A stretch of DNA of 64,000 nt, taken from assembly GCF_013282745.1 (NCBI RefSeq), contig NZ_CP054044.1, positions 3,596,001 through 3,660,000 of the forward strand. Reading direction: 5' to 3'. A program made the position numbers and the translations under genes. This DNA is from Yersinia bercovieri ATCC 43970 (GTDB lineage: Bacteria > Pseudomonadota > Gammaproteobacteria > Enterobacterales > Enterobacteriaceae). Position 1 is the stretch's first letter; each line of letters opens with the position of its first letter. Of the stretch, positions 41,920 to 51,115 are shown one piece after another. The notes below the pieces were generated by a model. The model was not told where the DNA came from, made no database searches, and saw nothing but the letters and a program-made list of their open reading frames with translations.

Positions 41920-43557
41920 ATGAATGTTCGATATAAGTTACAGTGTAACAGTCTCGGTTTTATTCTCAGCTGTGCGCTGTTTTTCACTCTCTGCCATAAT
42001 GCGCTATTTATTAGCAAAGCCTGGTCGCTGATCCGTTTTGACAGCAGTGAAAGCTATTTCTTCGCCGCAACCATTCCGCTGGTGATTTTCTGCGCACTCA
42101 ATATCATTTTTAGCCTGTTGGCCGTCCCCTTGCTGCGCAAACCACTGATCATTCTATTTTTATTGGGTGGTGCTGCGGCCAACTACTTTATGTTCAGCTA
42201 TGGTGCCGTGATCGACGCCAATATGATGCAAAACGCCTTTGAGACCAACGCACAGGAAGCCACCGCCCTTTTCACGCCACGTATGGCTCTCTGGCTGCTA
42301 GTGCTCGGTATCACTCCTGCCATCATTATCTGCTTCGTGCGGATTCAGGCAACCCGCCCCTGGTGGTACATGCTGGGGCTACGGGTGGCAAATATTCTGC
42401 TATCGGCGGTCATTATCATGCTGGTGGCGACGCTGTTTTATAAAGATTACGCCTCGCTGATCCGCAACAATAAAAGCATCGTCAAGATGCTAACGCCATC
42501 CAACTTTGTCAGCGGCAGTTTTCAATTTGCCAGGCATAAATATTTCGCCAGCAATATGTCGCTGGTGAGGATTGGTGAAGATGCCCATAAAGGGCCGGTA
42601 ATCAGTGGGCAACAGAAGAGAACTTTGGTGATTTTGGTGGTAGGAGAAACTGCCCGTGCCGAGAACTTCTCCTTAGGTGGCTATGGTCGCGCAACCAACC
42701 CTCGCCTACAAAAACAGGATGTGACCTATTTTAAGAATGCCTCATCCTGCGGCACGGAAACCGCTATTTCCGTGCCGTGCATGTTCTCCAATATGCCGCG
42801 TAAAAACTATGATGCCACACTGGCCAGCCATCAGGAGGGCTTGATGGATATTCTTGCCCGCGCTGGGCTGAATGTTTTGTGGCGTGAAAATGATGGTGGC
42901 TGTAAAGGAGCCTGTGACCGCACTCCCCATCAGGATGTGACACAACTGCAATTAACCACCGACTGCGAGAATGGTGTCTGCTTAGATAACGCGCTGCTCT
43001 ATAAGTTGGATAATTATATCAATGGGCTGCAAGGTGACGGGGTCATCGTATTACACCAAATGGGTAGTCATGGCCCCGCTTATTACCGCCGCTCTACCCC
43101 CGAGTTCCGCCAATTTGCCCCAACCTGCGATAGCAACCAAATTCAGGATTGCACCTCTCAGGAGCTGGTGAATACTTACGATAATTCGATTCTTTATACT
43201 GATGCCATGCTGGATAACACCATTAAATTGCTACAACAGCAGAGTGCCAGATTTAATACCGCACTGGTTTATCTCTCTGATCACGGCGAGTCATTGGGCG
43301 AAAATGGCATGTATCTGCACGGAACACCCTATATGTTCGCCCCTGGTCAGCAAACCCACATTCCTTTCTTAATGTGGTTATCACCTGAATATACAAAAAG
43401 CTATGGCATCGATCGCCAGTGTTTAGCCAAGAGTGCACAACATGATGAAATTTCGCAGGATAATCTCTTCCATACCCTATTGGGCATGATGAATATTCAA
43501 ACCAATGAATATCAATCTGGGATGGATCTGCTGGAGAAGTGCCGCACTCAGGGCTAA
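41920..43557 (+). CDS. eptA: Lipid A phosphoethanolamine transferase EptA
   Basis: A 545-residue inner-membrane enzyme that transfers phosphoethanolamine to lipid A and lowers binding of polymyxin. Five hydrophobic helices fill about residues 10-190. The periplasmic alkaline-phosphatase-like domain follows, with the metal and nucleophile motifs VVGETARAENFSL, SSCGTETAIS (the TET threonine), SDHGESLGENG and YLHGTPY. Several cysteines fit the disulfides of the family. It is not near slyA in E. coli, where the gene follows adiC/yjdC. It has its own terminator. Confidence 0.93.
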   Translation: MNVRYKLQCNSLGFILSCALFFTLCHNALFISKAWSLIRFDSSESYFFAATIPLVIFCALNIIFSLLAVPLLRKPLIILFLLGGAAANYFMFSYGAVIDANMMQNAFETNAQEATALFTPRMALWLLVLGITPAIIICFVRIQATRPWWYMLGLRVANILLSAVIIMLVATLFYKDYASLIRNNKSIVKMLTPSNFVSGSFQFARHKYFASNMSLVRIGEDAHKGPVISGQQKRTLVILVVGETARAENFSLGGYGRATNPRLQKQDVTYFKNASSCGTETAISVPCMFSNMPRKNYDATLASHQEGLMDILARAGLNVLWRENDGGCKGACDRTPHQDVTQLQLTTDCENGVCLDNALLYKLDNYINGLQGDGVIVLHQMGSHGPAYYRRSTPEFRQFAPTCDSNQIQDCTSQELVNTYDNSILYTDAMLDNTIKLLQQQSARFNTALVYLSDHGESLGENGMYLHGTPYMFAPGQQTHIPFLMWLSPEYTKSYGIDRQCLAKSAQHDEISQDNLFHTLLGMMNIQTNEYQSGMDLLEKCRTQG

Positions 43558-43606
43558 CAGATGAGCCAAAAGCACCGATAAATTTTCGGTAGAAAAACAG
43601 ATAGTT

Positions 43607-43639
43607 AATGCCAGTGAAGTTATCCGCTGGCATTTTTTT
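43607..43639 (+). terminator. Intrinsic terminator after eptA
   Basis: AATGCCAG (43607-43614) and CTGGCATT (43627-43634) pair around a 12-nt loop, ending in seven T. It is placed just before the nemR promoter. Confidence 0.85.
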
Positions 43640-43640
43640 A

Positions 43641-43669
43641 TTGACCTAGACCGATCGGTCTATTACGCT
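43641..43669 (+). promoter_or_regulatory. nemR promoter with NemR operator
   Basis: A perfect 16-bp palindrome, TAGACCGATCGGTCTA (43647-43662), fills the spacer between TTGACC (43641-43646) and TACGCT (43664-43669), spaced 17 bp. This is the NemR box position that blocks polymerase. The predicted transcription start falls at or next to the nemR ATG. Confidence 0.85.
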
Positions 43670-43676
43670 CTGCGAC

Positions 43677-44279
43677 ATGAACAAAATACAGCACACACAT
43701 GTAGACACCCGTGATCACCTGCTAGCGACAGGTGAAAGTCTCAGTCTGCGCCTTGGCTTTAACGGCATGGGGCTTAGCCTGCTACTTAGCACCGCGGGTA
43801 TTCCGAAAGGCTCGTTTTATCACTACTTCCGCTCAAAGGAAGTGTTTGGTGAGGCGATGTTACAGCGCTATTTTGATCGTTATGACACGGCAATGGAGAG
43901 TCTGCTGACTGGCTCCCAAGGCGATAAACGTCACCATTTGCTGCACTATTTTGCTCAATCTATTGCTAACTATTGCGGCAGTGAGTGCCACAATGCTTGT
44001 CTGGCGGTTAAACTATCAGCTGAAGTGAGTGATCTATCCGAACCCATGCGCCACGCGCTGGATATCGGCACTGCCCGCGTGATTGGTCGTTTGCAAGATG
44101 CCATCGAAGCCGGTATTGCAGAGGGTTCGCTGCGCACCATGCTCTCCCCGGCCGCCACCGCAGAAACACTCTATGCCTTGTGGCTGGGTGCGGCATTGCG
44201 GGCCAAGGTAAAACGTTCCGTTACCCCGCTGACCTGTGCACTAGAAAGTATCGAATTGATTCTACAGCCGAACCAATAA
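43677..44279 (+). CDS. nemR: TetR-family redox repressor NemR
   Basis: A 200-residue repressor with an N-terminal TetR helix-turn-helix (LLLSTAGIPKGSFYHYFRSKEVFG) and a C-terminal sensing domain. E. coli NemR senses electrophiles and bleach through cysteines; here the one in NACLAVKLSAEV is kept, while the following cysteine of SAEVCDL is serine. It heads nemR-nemA-gloA. No ribosome site is visible before the ATG, in line with a very short or absent leader. Confidence 0.92.
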   Translation: MNKIQHTHVDTRDHLLATGESLSLRLGFNGMGLSLLLSTAGIPKGSFYHYFRSKEVFGEAMLQRYFDRYDTAMESLLTGSQGDKRHHLLHYFAQSIANYCGSECHNACLAVKLSAEVSDLSEPMRHALDIGTARVIGRLQDAIEAGIAEGSLRTMLSPAATAETLYALWLGAALRAKVKRSVTPLTCALESIELILQPNQ

Positions 44280-44360
44280 TCCAATGATTCTGATCGCAAA
44301 CTTTGTGCTTCAGGATTTATCCAGCCAATAGTTGACTGGTCTATTAATATAGGACGCACC

Positions 44361-45458
44361 ATGAAGACTGCTAAACTGTTCTCTCCTTTGAAGGTTGGCG
44401 CGCTCACTTTGCCAAACCGCGTATTTATGGCACCACTGACTCGCTTACGCAGTATTGAGCCAGGTGATATCCCAACCCCTTTAATGGCGGAATATTATCG
44501 TCAACGGGCCAGTGCCGGTTTGATTATCACCGAAGCAACCCAGATCTCTTTCCAGGCAAAAGGCTACGCGGGAGCACCGGGGTTACACACTCAGGAGCAG
44601 TTGAACGCGTGGAAAAAAATCACTCAGGCGGTGCATGAGGAGGGGGGACATATTGCCGTGCAGCTGTGGCATGTTGGACGCATTTCGCACAGTAGCTTGC
44701 AGCCCGGCCAACAAGCGCCAGTAGCGCCTTCAGCTATTGCCGCTGATACCCGCACCACCGTGCGCGATGAAAACGGTGCCTGGGTGCGCGTTCCCTGCTC
44801 CACCCCGCGCGCCTTGGAAACAGAAGAGATCCCGGGCATCATTAATGATTTCCGTCAGGCCACCGCCAATGCGCGCGAAGCGGGTTTTGACTATATCGAA
44901 CTCCATGCCGCCCATGGTTATTTGCTGCATCAATTTATGTCTCCGGCCTCAAATCAGCGTACCGACCAATACGGTGGTAGCATTGAAAACCGTACCCGTC
45001 TGACACTGGAGGTGGTTGACGCCACCGCTGCCCAATGGAGTGCTGAACGTATTGGTATCCGTATCTCCCCATTAGGGCCGTTCAATGGTCTGGATAATGG
45101 TGAAGATCAGGAAGAAGCGGCACTGTATCTGATTGATGAATTGAACAAACGGCATATCGCCTACCTGCACATCTCCGAGCCAGATTGGGCCGGTGGTAAA
45201 CCTTACTCAGAGGCGTTCCGTGATGCGGTTCGTGCGCGCTTCAAAGGGGTTATTATCGGTGCGGGTGCCTATACCGCCGAGAAGGCCGAAGAGTTGATTG
45301 AGAAAGGCTTTATTGATGCGGTAGCTTTTGGTCGCAGCTATATCTCTAACCCAGATTTAGTCGCTCGCCTACAACAGCATGCCCCACTGAATGAGCCTGA
45401 TGGCGAAACATTCTACGGCGGCGGTGCTAAGGGCTACACTGATTACCCAACGCTGTAA
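44361..45458 (+). CDS. nemA: N-ethylmaleimide reductase NemA
   Basis: A 365-residue FMN flavoprotein of the Old Yellow Enzyme family that reduces electrophilic alkenes and nitro compounds with NADPH. Motifs: [13 protein letters not shown] near the N-terminus, [10 protein letters not shown], and the [14 protein letters not shown] substrate histidines, followed by [10 protein letters not shown] at the phosphate site. AGGACG lies upstream of the ATG. It lies 81 nt after nemR and should be induced when NemR is modified. Confidence 0.96.
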   Translation: MKTAKLFSPLKVGALTLPNRVFMAPLTRLRSIEPGDIPTPLMAEYYRQRASAGLIITEATQISFQAKGYAGAPGLHTQEQLNAWKKITQAVHEEGGHIAVQLWHVGRISHSSLQPGQQAPVAPSAIAADTRTTVRDENGAWVRVPCSTPRALETEEIPGIINDFRQATANAREAGFDYIELHAAHGYLLHQFMSPASNQRTDQYGGSIENRTRLTLEVVDATAAQWSAERIGIRISPLGPFNGLDNGEDQEEAALYLIDELNKRHIAYLHISEPDWAGGKPYSEAFRDAVRARFKGVIIGAGAYTAEKAEELIEKGFIDAVAFGRSYISNPDLVARLQQHAPLNEPDGETFYGGGAKGYTDYPTL

Positions 45459-45633
45459 TGAGTTCTACCTGCTAATCGACTATCTCATCACGGTCAGGCG
45501 ATATCTGGCCGTGATGATTTGCCCCGTTTCATTTCCTGTAACCCATTGAACTGATTTAATTGCCGGGGCTATACTTGAACCTGGTTTCATCACCCTTGCC
45601 CAATAACCAGGCAAAATGTAAACAGAGGATATT

Positions 45634-46041
45634 ATGCGCTTACTCCATACCATGATCCGCGTCGGTGACCTGCAACGCTCCATCGATTTCTACACCAAGG
45701 TATTAGGGATGCGTTTACTGCGTACCAGCGAAAATACCGAGTATAAATACTCGCTGGCGTTCGTCGGTTATAGCGATGAAAGTGAAGGCTCAGTGATTGA
45801 GCTGACCTATAACTGGGGCGTAGAGAGCTACGAGATGGGGAGTGCATTTGGCCATTTGGCGCTGGGTGTGGATGATGTGGCCGCCACTTGCGACCACATT
45901 CGTCAGGCGGGTGGAAAAGTCACCCGTGAAGCCGGCCCGGTCAAAGGCGGTAATACCATCATTGCGTTTGTCGAAGATCCGGACGGCTATAAAATCGAGT
46001 TAATCGAGAATAAGAGCGCCGGACACGGCCTCGGAAACTGA
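45634..46041 (+). CDS. gloA: Lactoylglutathione lyase (glyoxalase I)
   Basis: A 135-residue metalloenzyme that turns the methylglyoxal-glutathione adduct into lactoylglutathione. All four metal ligands are at the E. coli positions: H5, E56, H74 and E122. In E. coli it is co-transcribed with nemRA. A 175-nt gap here may hold a separate promoter. Confidence 0.97.
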   Translation: MRLLHTMIRVGDLQRSIDFYTKVLGMRLLRTSENTEYKYSLAFVGYSDESEGSVIELTYNWGVESYEMGSAFGHLALGVDDVAATCDHIRQAGGKVTREAGPVKGGNTIIAFVEDPDGYKIELIENKSAGHGLGN

Positions 46042-46151
46042 TTAGCTAACAGGCACCAGCACGGTGCCTTTTTTATCATCGCGATATCCCCCTGCATCCT
46101 GCGCCAAAATTTGACATAATGTGTGCTGAATTCGATGAAGATAAGAAACTG

Positions 46152-46799
46152 ATGGCAGATAAAAGTGACCTTAACGCCCTGAGTGGCCGTTTTCGTGGGT
46201 ATTACCCCGTAGTAATTGATGTTGAAACCGCCGGTTTTAATGCTCAAACCGATGCATTATTAGAAATTGCCGCCGTGACTTTACAGATGAACAAAGAGGG
46301 ATGGTTGCTACCGGATGAAACACTACATTTTCATGTAGAACCCTTTGAAGGTGCCAATCTGCAACCTGAAGCACTGGCATTTAATGGGATTGACCCTACC
46401 AACCCTTTACGTGGTGCAGTGAGTGAACACGATGCCTTACACGCCATTTTTAAAGCGGTGCGTAAAGGGCTAAAAGATCAAGGCTGTAACCGGGCAATCA
46501 TCGTGGCACACAACGCCAATTTCGATCACAGTTTTGTCATGGCTGCGGCTGAGCGGGCGAGTTTAAAACGCAATCCGTTCCATCCATTCGCCACTTTTGA
46601 TACCGCCGCTCTTAGCGGGCTGGTGCTGGGGCAAACCGTGTTGGCAAAAGCCTGCCTGACCGCAGGTATTCCGTTTGATAGCAGCCAGGCGCATTCGGCC
46701 TTGTACGACACCATGCAAACGGCAAAGCTGTTCTGCGAGCTGGTTAATCGTTGGAAGAAATTGGGCGGCTGGCCAATACCGGCGGGAGAGTCCGAGTAA
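46152..46799 (+). CDS. rnt: Ribonuclease T
   Basis: A 215-residue 3'-5' exoribonuclease of the DEDD family that trims tRNAs and other stable RNAs. Exo I is [10 protein letters not shown], Exo II is [10 protein letters not shown], and Exo III has HSALYDT. The start at 46152 ([16 protein letters not shown]) matches the family length; the frame extends 11 codons upstream. A terminator follows and grxD converges. Confidence 0.95.
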   Translation: MADKSDLNALSGRFRGYYPVVIDVETAGFNAQTDALLEIAAVTLQMNKEGWLLPDETLHFHVEPFEGANLQPEALAFNGIDPTNPLRGAVSEHDALHAIFKAVRKGLKDQGCNRAIIVAHNANFDHSFVMAAAERASLKRNPFHPFATFDTAALSGLVLGQTVLAKACLTAGIPFDSSQAHSALYDTMQTAKLFCELVNRWKKLGGWPIPAGESE

Positions 46800-46838
46800 C
46801 GCGTTTTTTATCAGAAAACGGCATGTTATAAATATGAA

Positions 46839-46864
46839 AAGGTGGCCCGTAAGCCACCTTTTTT
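46839..46864. terminator. Bidirectional terminator between rnt and grxD
   Basis: AAGGTGGC (46839-46846) and GCCACCTT (46853-46860) enclose six bases; T residues follow on the plus strand and, on the minus strand, T residues follow the other side. Confidence 0.85.
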
Positions 46865-46887
46865 GATTCACTGACCACCAGCGCACA

Positions 46888-47238
46888 TTACTCTGCGGCG
46901 GGTTGATCTTCCTGTGAACGGTACTTATCTGCAGTCTCTTTCAGCAGCTGTTGCAATTCACCACGCTGATACATTTCCATCAGAATGTCGCAACCGCCAA
47001 CCAATTCGCCATCTACCCACAGCTGCGGGAATGTTGGCCAGTTGGCATATTTTGGCAGCTCAGCACGAATATCCGGATTTTGCAGGATATCAACATAAGC
47101 AAAGCGTTCGCCACAGGCCGATAGCGCCTGCACAGCCTGAGCAGAGAAACCGCAGTTTGGCAGCTTTGGCGAGCCCTTCATGTACAGCAGGATTGGGTTT
47201 TCTGCTATCTGGCGCTGAATTTTATCAATCGTCGTCAT
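46888..47238 (-). CDS. grxD: Monothiol glutaredoxin GrxD
   Basis: A 116-residue CGFS-type glutaredoxin (catalytic C29) that carries [2Fe-2S] clusters with BolA proteins. The glutathione-binding parts KGSPKLPNCGFS, WPTFPQLWV and GGCDI are present. The start at 47238 has GAGGAAG upstream and matches E. coli; the frame runs five codons further. The protein links to the Suf genes at the right end of the window through iron-sulfur delivery. Confidence 0.95.
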   Translation of the reverse strand: MTTIDKIQRQIAENPILLYMKGSPKLPNCGFSAQAVQALSACGERFAYVDILQNPDIRAELPKYANWPTFPQLWVDGELVGGCDILMEMYQRGELQQLLKETADKYRSQEDQPAAE

Positions 47239-47474
47239 TTCTTGCTTCCTCAAGCCATATCGTGGCTACAATGCTTTTTACTCAATATCATTATTGCGTC
47301 CGCTCTATTGTAGCGACTGTCACCGCTGGAATAAAACGCCATCTTTTGCAGGGACTTTATGCCATCAGCAAAGAGTTAGCTGTCAGCTACAAATATGTGC
47401 ATTGAGAATAACATTTTTGATCCCATCACTTCACTAATATCTTCTTTATCGTGTAGCAGGCGTTTATTTCAATA

Positions 47475-47599
47475 ATACCCTAAGTTATTGAGGCCACAGG
47501 TAGTCTGCCAGCAAACGAATCTCGATACGCTAACTCAAGTCAGTGATTCAGATGAGTGAGTGTCGCTAACAACCCTACGGTTTTAGATACGACGGATAT
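47475..47599. repeat. ERIC-like intergenic palindrome
   Basis: A 125-bp imperfect palindrome lies between grxD and mepH, starting ATACCCTAAGTTATTGAGG and ending ACGGATAT, with a central TCAAGTCAGTGATTCAG-like part recalling the ERIC core. Size and ends fit an ERIC. The remaining bases of this 545-bp gap show no gene. Confidence 0.65.
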
Positions 47600-47783
47600 A
47601 ACTCGTTGACGAATGGTTGATTTAAGTTCGCTGAAAGCATAAATAAGCTACAATTGTGAAGCCATTAACGTTTTCTCACAATATCGATTAGAATCCTGTA
47701 TCTCTTCGCTTTTTTATATCCCGAGTTTCGGCAATACTGTGACTCTTCATATTCATCTCAGGGCTAAGGTTGGTAGCGTTATT

Positions 47784-48680
47784 ATGCGTTTAATTCTTAC
47801 GCTGTTTGTGCTGCTGTTTACCCAACTATTCTTAAATTTGGCGCATGCGTCGCCGCAGGCACAGGTGTCGGCGGAGCAAAAGAGAGGTCAGGTCAGCCAA
47901 GCCAGCCCTGATGATCGTAAAAAGCGAAAAGCTGATAAAAGTACCAAGAAAGCGAAAATTGCCAGCGCTAAAACTGCCACCGGCAAAACCAGCACCAATA
48001 AAACCGCCGTCAGCAGCAATAAAAAGAGCATAGCCAGTAACACAACGAAAGCTCTTAAGAAGAAAGTGCAAGAAATAAGTAAACCCACCATAAAACAACC
48101 CAGCAGTGTTAAAAAAACGAATACTAAAACAGCGGCCAACAAAAAAGTGGCGGCGGTCAAAAAAACAGAAAAAATTGCTTATGGTCGGCATCGAAATAAG
48201 ACTCAAGGTAAAGCTGGCACAGAATTAGTTGCAAATAATAAAATCAAGCTCAGCCCTGCCCATAAAAAGCGCTACCAACATGCGAAGCAAACGGCAATGA
48301 GCAAACTGATGAAACAAGTCGGTAAACCTTATCGTTGGGGCGGCACCTCGCCGAATACTGGTTTTGATTGCAGTGGGCTTATTTATTACGCCTATAAAGA
48401 TGTGATCAGAATAAAAATGCCGCGTACTGCTAACGAGATGTATCATTTACGTGATGCCGCGCCAGTCAAACGTGCTGAATTAGAGAGTGGTGATCTGGTG
48501 TTCTTTAATATTGCCAATCGCGGCGTTGCCGATCATGTCGGTGTCTATTTAGGTAATGGCAAATTTATTCAGTCCCCGCGTACCGGCGAAGAGATCCGCA
48601 TTAGTATGCTGAATAACGACTACTGGCAAGATCACTATGTGGGTGCTCGCCGCGTGGTCACACCTAAAACTATCCGCTAA
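47784..48680 (+). CDS. mepH: Murein DD-endopeptidase MepH (NlpC/P60)
   Basis: A 298-residue periplasmic hydrolase that cleaves peptidoglycan cross-links during growth. A signal peptide (about 1-22, ending LAHAS) is followed by a long lysine/threonine/alanine-rich linker (about 30-165) and the NlpC/P60 domain. The catalytic cysteine is in NTGFDCSGLIYYAY, the histidine in ADHVGVYLG, and the third polar residue near GNGKFIQSPRTG. The start at 47784 was chosen for the signal peptide. The linker makes it longer than E. coli MepH (271). Confidence 0.93.
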   Translation: MRLILTLFVLLFTQLFLNLAHASPQAQVSAEQKRGQVSQASPDDRKKRKADKSTKKAKIASAKTATGKTSTNKTAVSSNKKSIASNTTKALKKKVQEISKPTIKQPSSVKKTNTKTAANKKVAAVKKTEKIAYGRHRNKTQGKAGTELVANNKIKLSPAHKKRYQHAKQTAMSKLMKQVGKPYRWGGTSPNTGFDCSGLIYYAYKDVIRIKMPRTANEMYHLRDAAPVKRAELESGDLVFFNIANRGVADHVGVYLGNGKFIQSPRTGEEIRISMLNNDYWQDHYVGARRVVTPKTIR

Positions 48681-48940
48681 TTCTTCAACTCACAGCCAGC
48701 ACTGCTGTTGGCTGTGAGTACCCCACTCGCCAAACTTCTGTTATCCCCGTGATCTATCTTGGCTAATGCCAATGCCATACTAATACTGTGGTTATAACTG
48801 TCATTTCTGTCGAAAATTGTTAAGATTATACCCACAACAAAAATACAACAATTAAGCTTTTAACCGCTCTTCGCCACATCATGGCCTGCGGCTATTGATG
48901 GGATTTGAGGAGCAAACACCCTGAGCAACCCGAAAGGAGA

Positions 48941-48950
48941 GAGCTATGTC
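48941..48950 (+). promoter_or_regulatory. Predicted RyhB pairing site over the sodB start
   Basis: GAGCTATGTC includes the sodB ATG and can pair with the RyhB segment GACATTGCTC (minus strand 21209-21200) with nine of ten bases matched. In E. coli RyhB blocks sodB translation at the same place. Confidence 0.7.
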
Positions 48951-49524
48951 TTTTGAATTACCGGCATTACCTTATGCACAAAATGCACTGGAACCCCATA
49001 TCTCAGCTGAAACGCTGGAGTACCATTACGGCAAACACCATAATACCTATGTGATTAACCTCAATAATCTGATTAAAGATAGTGAGTTTGCTGACAAGAC
49101 GCTGGAAGAGATAGTAAAAACCTCCAGCGGTGGTCTCTTTAACAATGCGGCCCAAGTCTGGAACCATACTTTCTACTGGCACTGTCTGTCACCAAATGGT
49201 GGTGGTGAGCCGACCGGTAAAGTGGCTGATGCCATTAATCAATCATTTGGTTCTTTTGCTGAATTTAAAGCACAATTTACCGATGCCGCAGTGAAAAACT
49301 TTGGCGCAGGTTGGACTTGGCTGGTTAAAAAAGCCGATGGCACGCTGGCGATTGTGAGTACATCTAATGCGGCAACCCCGCTGACGACCACGGATAAACC
49401 GTTACTGACGGTGGATGTGTGGGAACACGCTTATTATATTGATTACCGCAATGCGCGGCCAAAATATCTGGAAAATTTCTGGGCGCTGGTTAACTGGGCA
49501 TTCGTTGAGAAGAATTTAGCCTGA
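48946..49524 (+). CDS. sodB: Superoxide dismutase [Fe]
   Basis: A 192-residue cytosolic iron superoxide dismutase. Metal ligands are H27 (LEYHYGKHH), the histidine in WNHTFYW, and the aspartate and histidine of [19 protein letters not shown] lies 5 nt before the ATG. Target of RyhB and FnrS in E. coli; both RNAs are encoded in this window. A hairpin terminator follows at 49573-49591. Confidence 0.97.
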   Translation: MSFELPALPYAQNALEPHISAETLEYHYGKHHNTYVINLNNLIKDSEFADKTLEEIVKTSSGGLFNNAAQVWNHTFYWHCLSPNGGGEPTGKVADAINQSFGSFAEFKAQFTDAAVKNFGAGWTWLVKKADGTLAIVSTSNAATPLTTTDKPLLTVDVWEHAYYIDYRNARPKYLENFWALVNWAFVEKNLA

Positions 49525-49572
49525 GAAGGCAATAAGCGCGAGACGATGTGTTAGCACATCAAGCAATAATTA

Positions 49573-49600
49573 AGGGCGGGTAAACCGCCCTACTTTACTA
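49573..49600 (+). terminator. Terminator after sodB
   Basis: AGGGCGG and CCGCCCT pair around GTAAA (49573-49591). The following bases are only partly T-rich. Confidence 0.65.
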
Positions 49601-49621
49601 TTTTACCGGCAAGCGGCTTAA

Positions 49622-49711
49622 TTAATTCATTACCGCCACGAAGCTAAAGGCAATAATCATCGCCAGCGCACCAACAGTCGTAATCAGCGACATTTTCAGA
49701 TTGGTATCCAT
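49622..49711 (-). CDS. ynhF: Small membrane protein YnhF
   Basis: A 29-codon gene on the minus strand. The product, starting MDTNLKMSLITTVG and continuing LAMIIAFSFVAVMN, is one transmembrane helix. GAGGAG stands 6 nt before the ATG. E. coli has a 29-residue single-helix protein, YnhF, starting MSTDLKFSLVTT, in the same place between sodB and purR. The match in length, pattern and position makes the call strong. Function is unknown. Confidence 0.85.
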   Translation of the reverse strand: MDTNLKMSLITTVGALAMIIAFSFVAVMN

Positions 49712-50041
49712 AAAAACTCCTCAGCCGGTCAGTTTGTCGTAGGGAAAAGGCACATAGTTAGTGTGTTAAAATATCTTCCCACAATTCAGAAAAAAAATCT
49801 TGTGCTCATTACGCACTTTATAACTTTGAATACCTCTTTCACTTTTCCTCCAGATCAGCCAAAATTCGCAGTTCATAACTGCATACCGACCAATAACGTC
49901 CAATAAATACTCTCAGACAACCAGCTGATTCCATTTTCCAGCCAATAACATGCTTCTGTCTGAGTGGTTTCGCGTCTGCAGGCAAACGATTAACATAATA
50001 CTTACCTACTGTAACAGGTGAGCTTAGGAGTCATTTTTTTT
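49712..50041. other. Divergent region between ynhF and purR
   Basis: The 330 bases hold the ynhF ribosome site, an A/T-rich stretch and the PUR box at 49980. No further gene is seen. Confidence 0.5.
49980..49995 (+). promoter_or_regulatory. Candidate PUR box upstream of purR
   Basis: AGGCAAACGATTAACA matches the PurR operator pattern ANGCAANCGNTTNCNT at ten of twelve fixed positions. It lies 47 bp before purR, which represses itself in E. coli. Confidence 0.65.
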
Positions 50042-51067
50042 ATGGCAACGATTAAAGATGTGGCCAAACACGCGGGTGTTTCCACCACCACCGTTTCGCA
50101 CGTGATTAACAAAACGCGTTTCGTCGCCGAAAATACTAAGGCTGCCGTGTGGGCGGCCATTAAAGAACTGCATTATTCACCCAGTGCTGTGGCCCGTAGT
50201 TTGAAAGTTAATCACACCAAATCAATTGGTTTACTGGCAACGTCCAGCGAAGCGCCCTATTTTGCTGAAGTGATCGAAGCGGTTGAAAACAGTTGTTATA
50301 GCAAGGGTTACACGCTGATTTTATGTAACTCTCATAATAATCTGGATAAACAGAAAGCCTATCTGGCGATGCTGGCACAAAAGCGTGTTGATGGACTGCT
50401 GGTGATGTGTTCAGAATATCCCGAGCAGTTGCTGGGGATGCTGGAAGATTATCGTAATATCCCGATGGTGGTGATGGATTGGGGGACAGCACGTGGCGAC
50501 TTTACTGACTCGATTATCGATAACGCCTTTGAAGGCGGCTATTTGGCTGGACGTTATCTGATTGAGCGCGGTCATCGAGATATCGGCGCTATTCCCGGCC
50601 AGCTATCCCGTAATACTGGCGGTGGTCGCCATCAGGGCTTTTTGAAAGCCCTGGAGGAGGCCAATATCACGCTGCGTGATGAATGGGTGGTTCAGGGCGA
50701 TTTCGAACCGGAGTCCGGTTATAAAGCCATGCACCAGATTCTGACGCAAAAACATCGCCCGACCGCGGTATTCTGTGGCGGCGATATTATGGCGATGGGT
50801 GCAATATGCGCAGCCGATGAGCTGGGCTTGCGGGTGCCGCAAGATATTTCAGTGATCGGGTATGATAATGTGCGCAACGCGCGCTACTTCTCCCCTGCGC
50901 TGACCACTATTCATCAGCCAAAAGAGCGATTAGGTGAAACCGCTTTTGCGATGTTGCTCGACCGTATTGTCAGCAAGCGCGAAGATCCCCAGACCATTGA
51001 GGTGCACCCGAAACTGGTCGAGCGACGTTCTGTTGCGGATGGCCCGTTCCGCGATTATCGCCGCTAA
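50042..51067 (+). CDS. purR: Purine repressor PurR
   Basis: A 341-residue LacI-family repressor of purine biosynthesis with hypoxanthine or guanine as corepressor. The helix-turn-helix and hinge lie at residues 1-60 ([25 protein letters not shown] in outline, hinge [14 protein letters not shown]), followed by the periplasmic-binding-protein-like domain. The start at 50042 matches E. coli; the frame continues eight codons upstream. The downstream neighbours punR-punC concern purine nucleosides. Confidence 0.96.
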   Translation: MATIKDVAKHAGVSTTTVSHVINKTRFVAENTKAAVWAAIKELHYSPSAVARSLKVNHTKSIGLLATSSEAPYFAEVIEAVENSCYSKGYTLILCNSHNNLDKQKAYLAMLAQKRVDGLLVMCSEYPEQLLGMLEDYRNIPMVVMDWGTARGDFTDSIIDNAFEGGYLAGRYLIERGHRDIGAIPGQLSRNTGGGRHQGFLKALEEANITLRDEWVVQGDFEPESGYKAMHQILTQKHRPTAVFCGGDIMAMGAICAADELGLRVPQDISVIGYDNVRNARYFSPALTTIHQPKERLGETAFAMLLDRIVSKREDPQTIEVHPKLVERRSVADGPFRDYRR

Positions 51068-51115
51068 CTCTCTTCTGCCGGTAGCAAACTCGGCTACCGG
51101 CACGGTTATTTGCTC

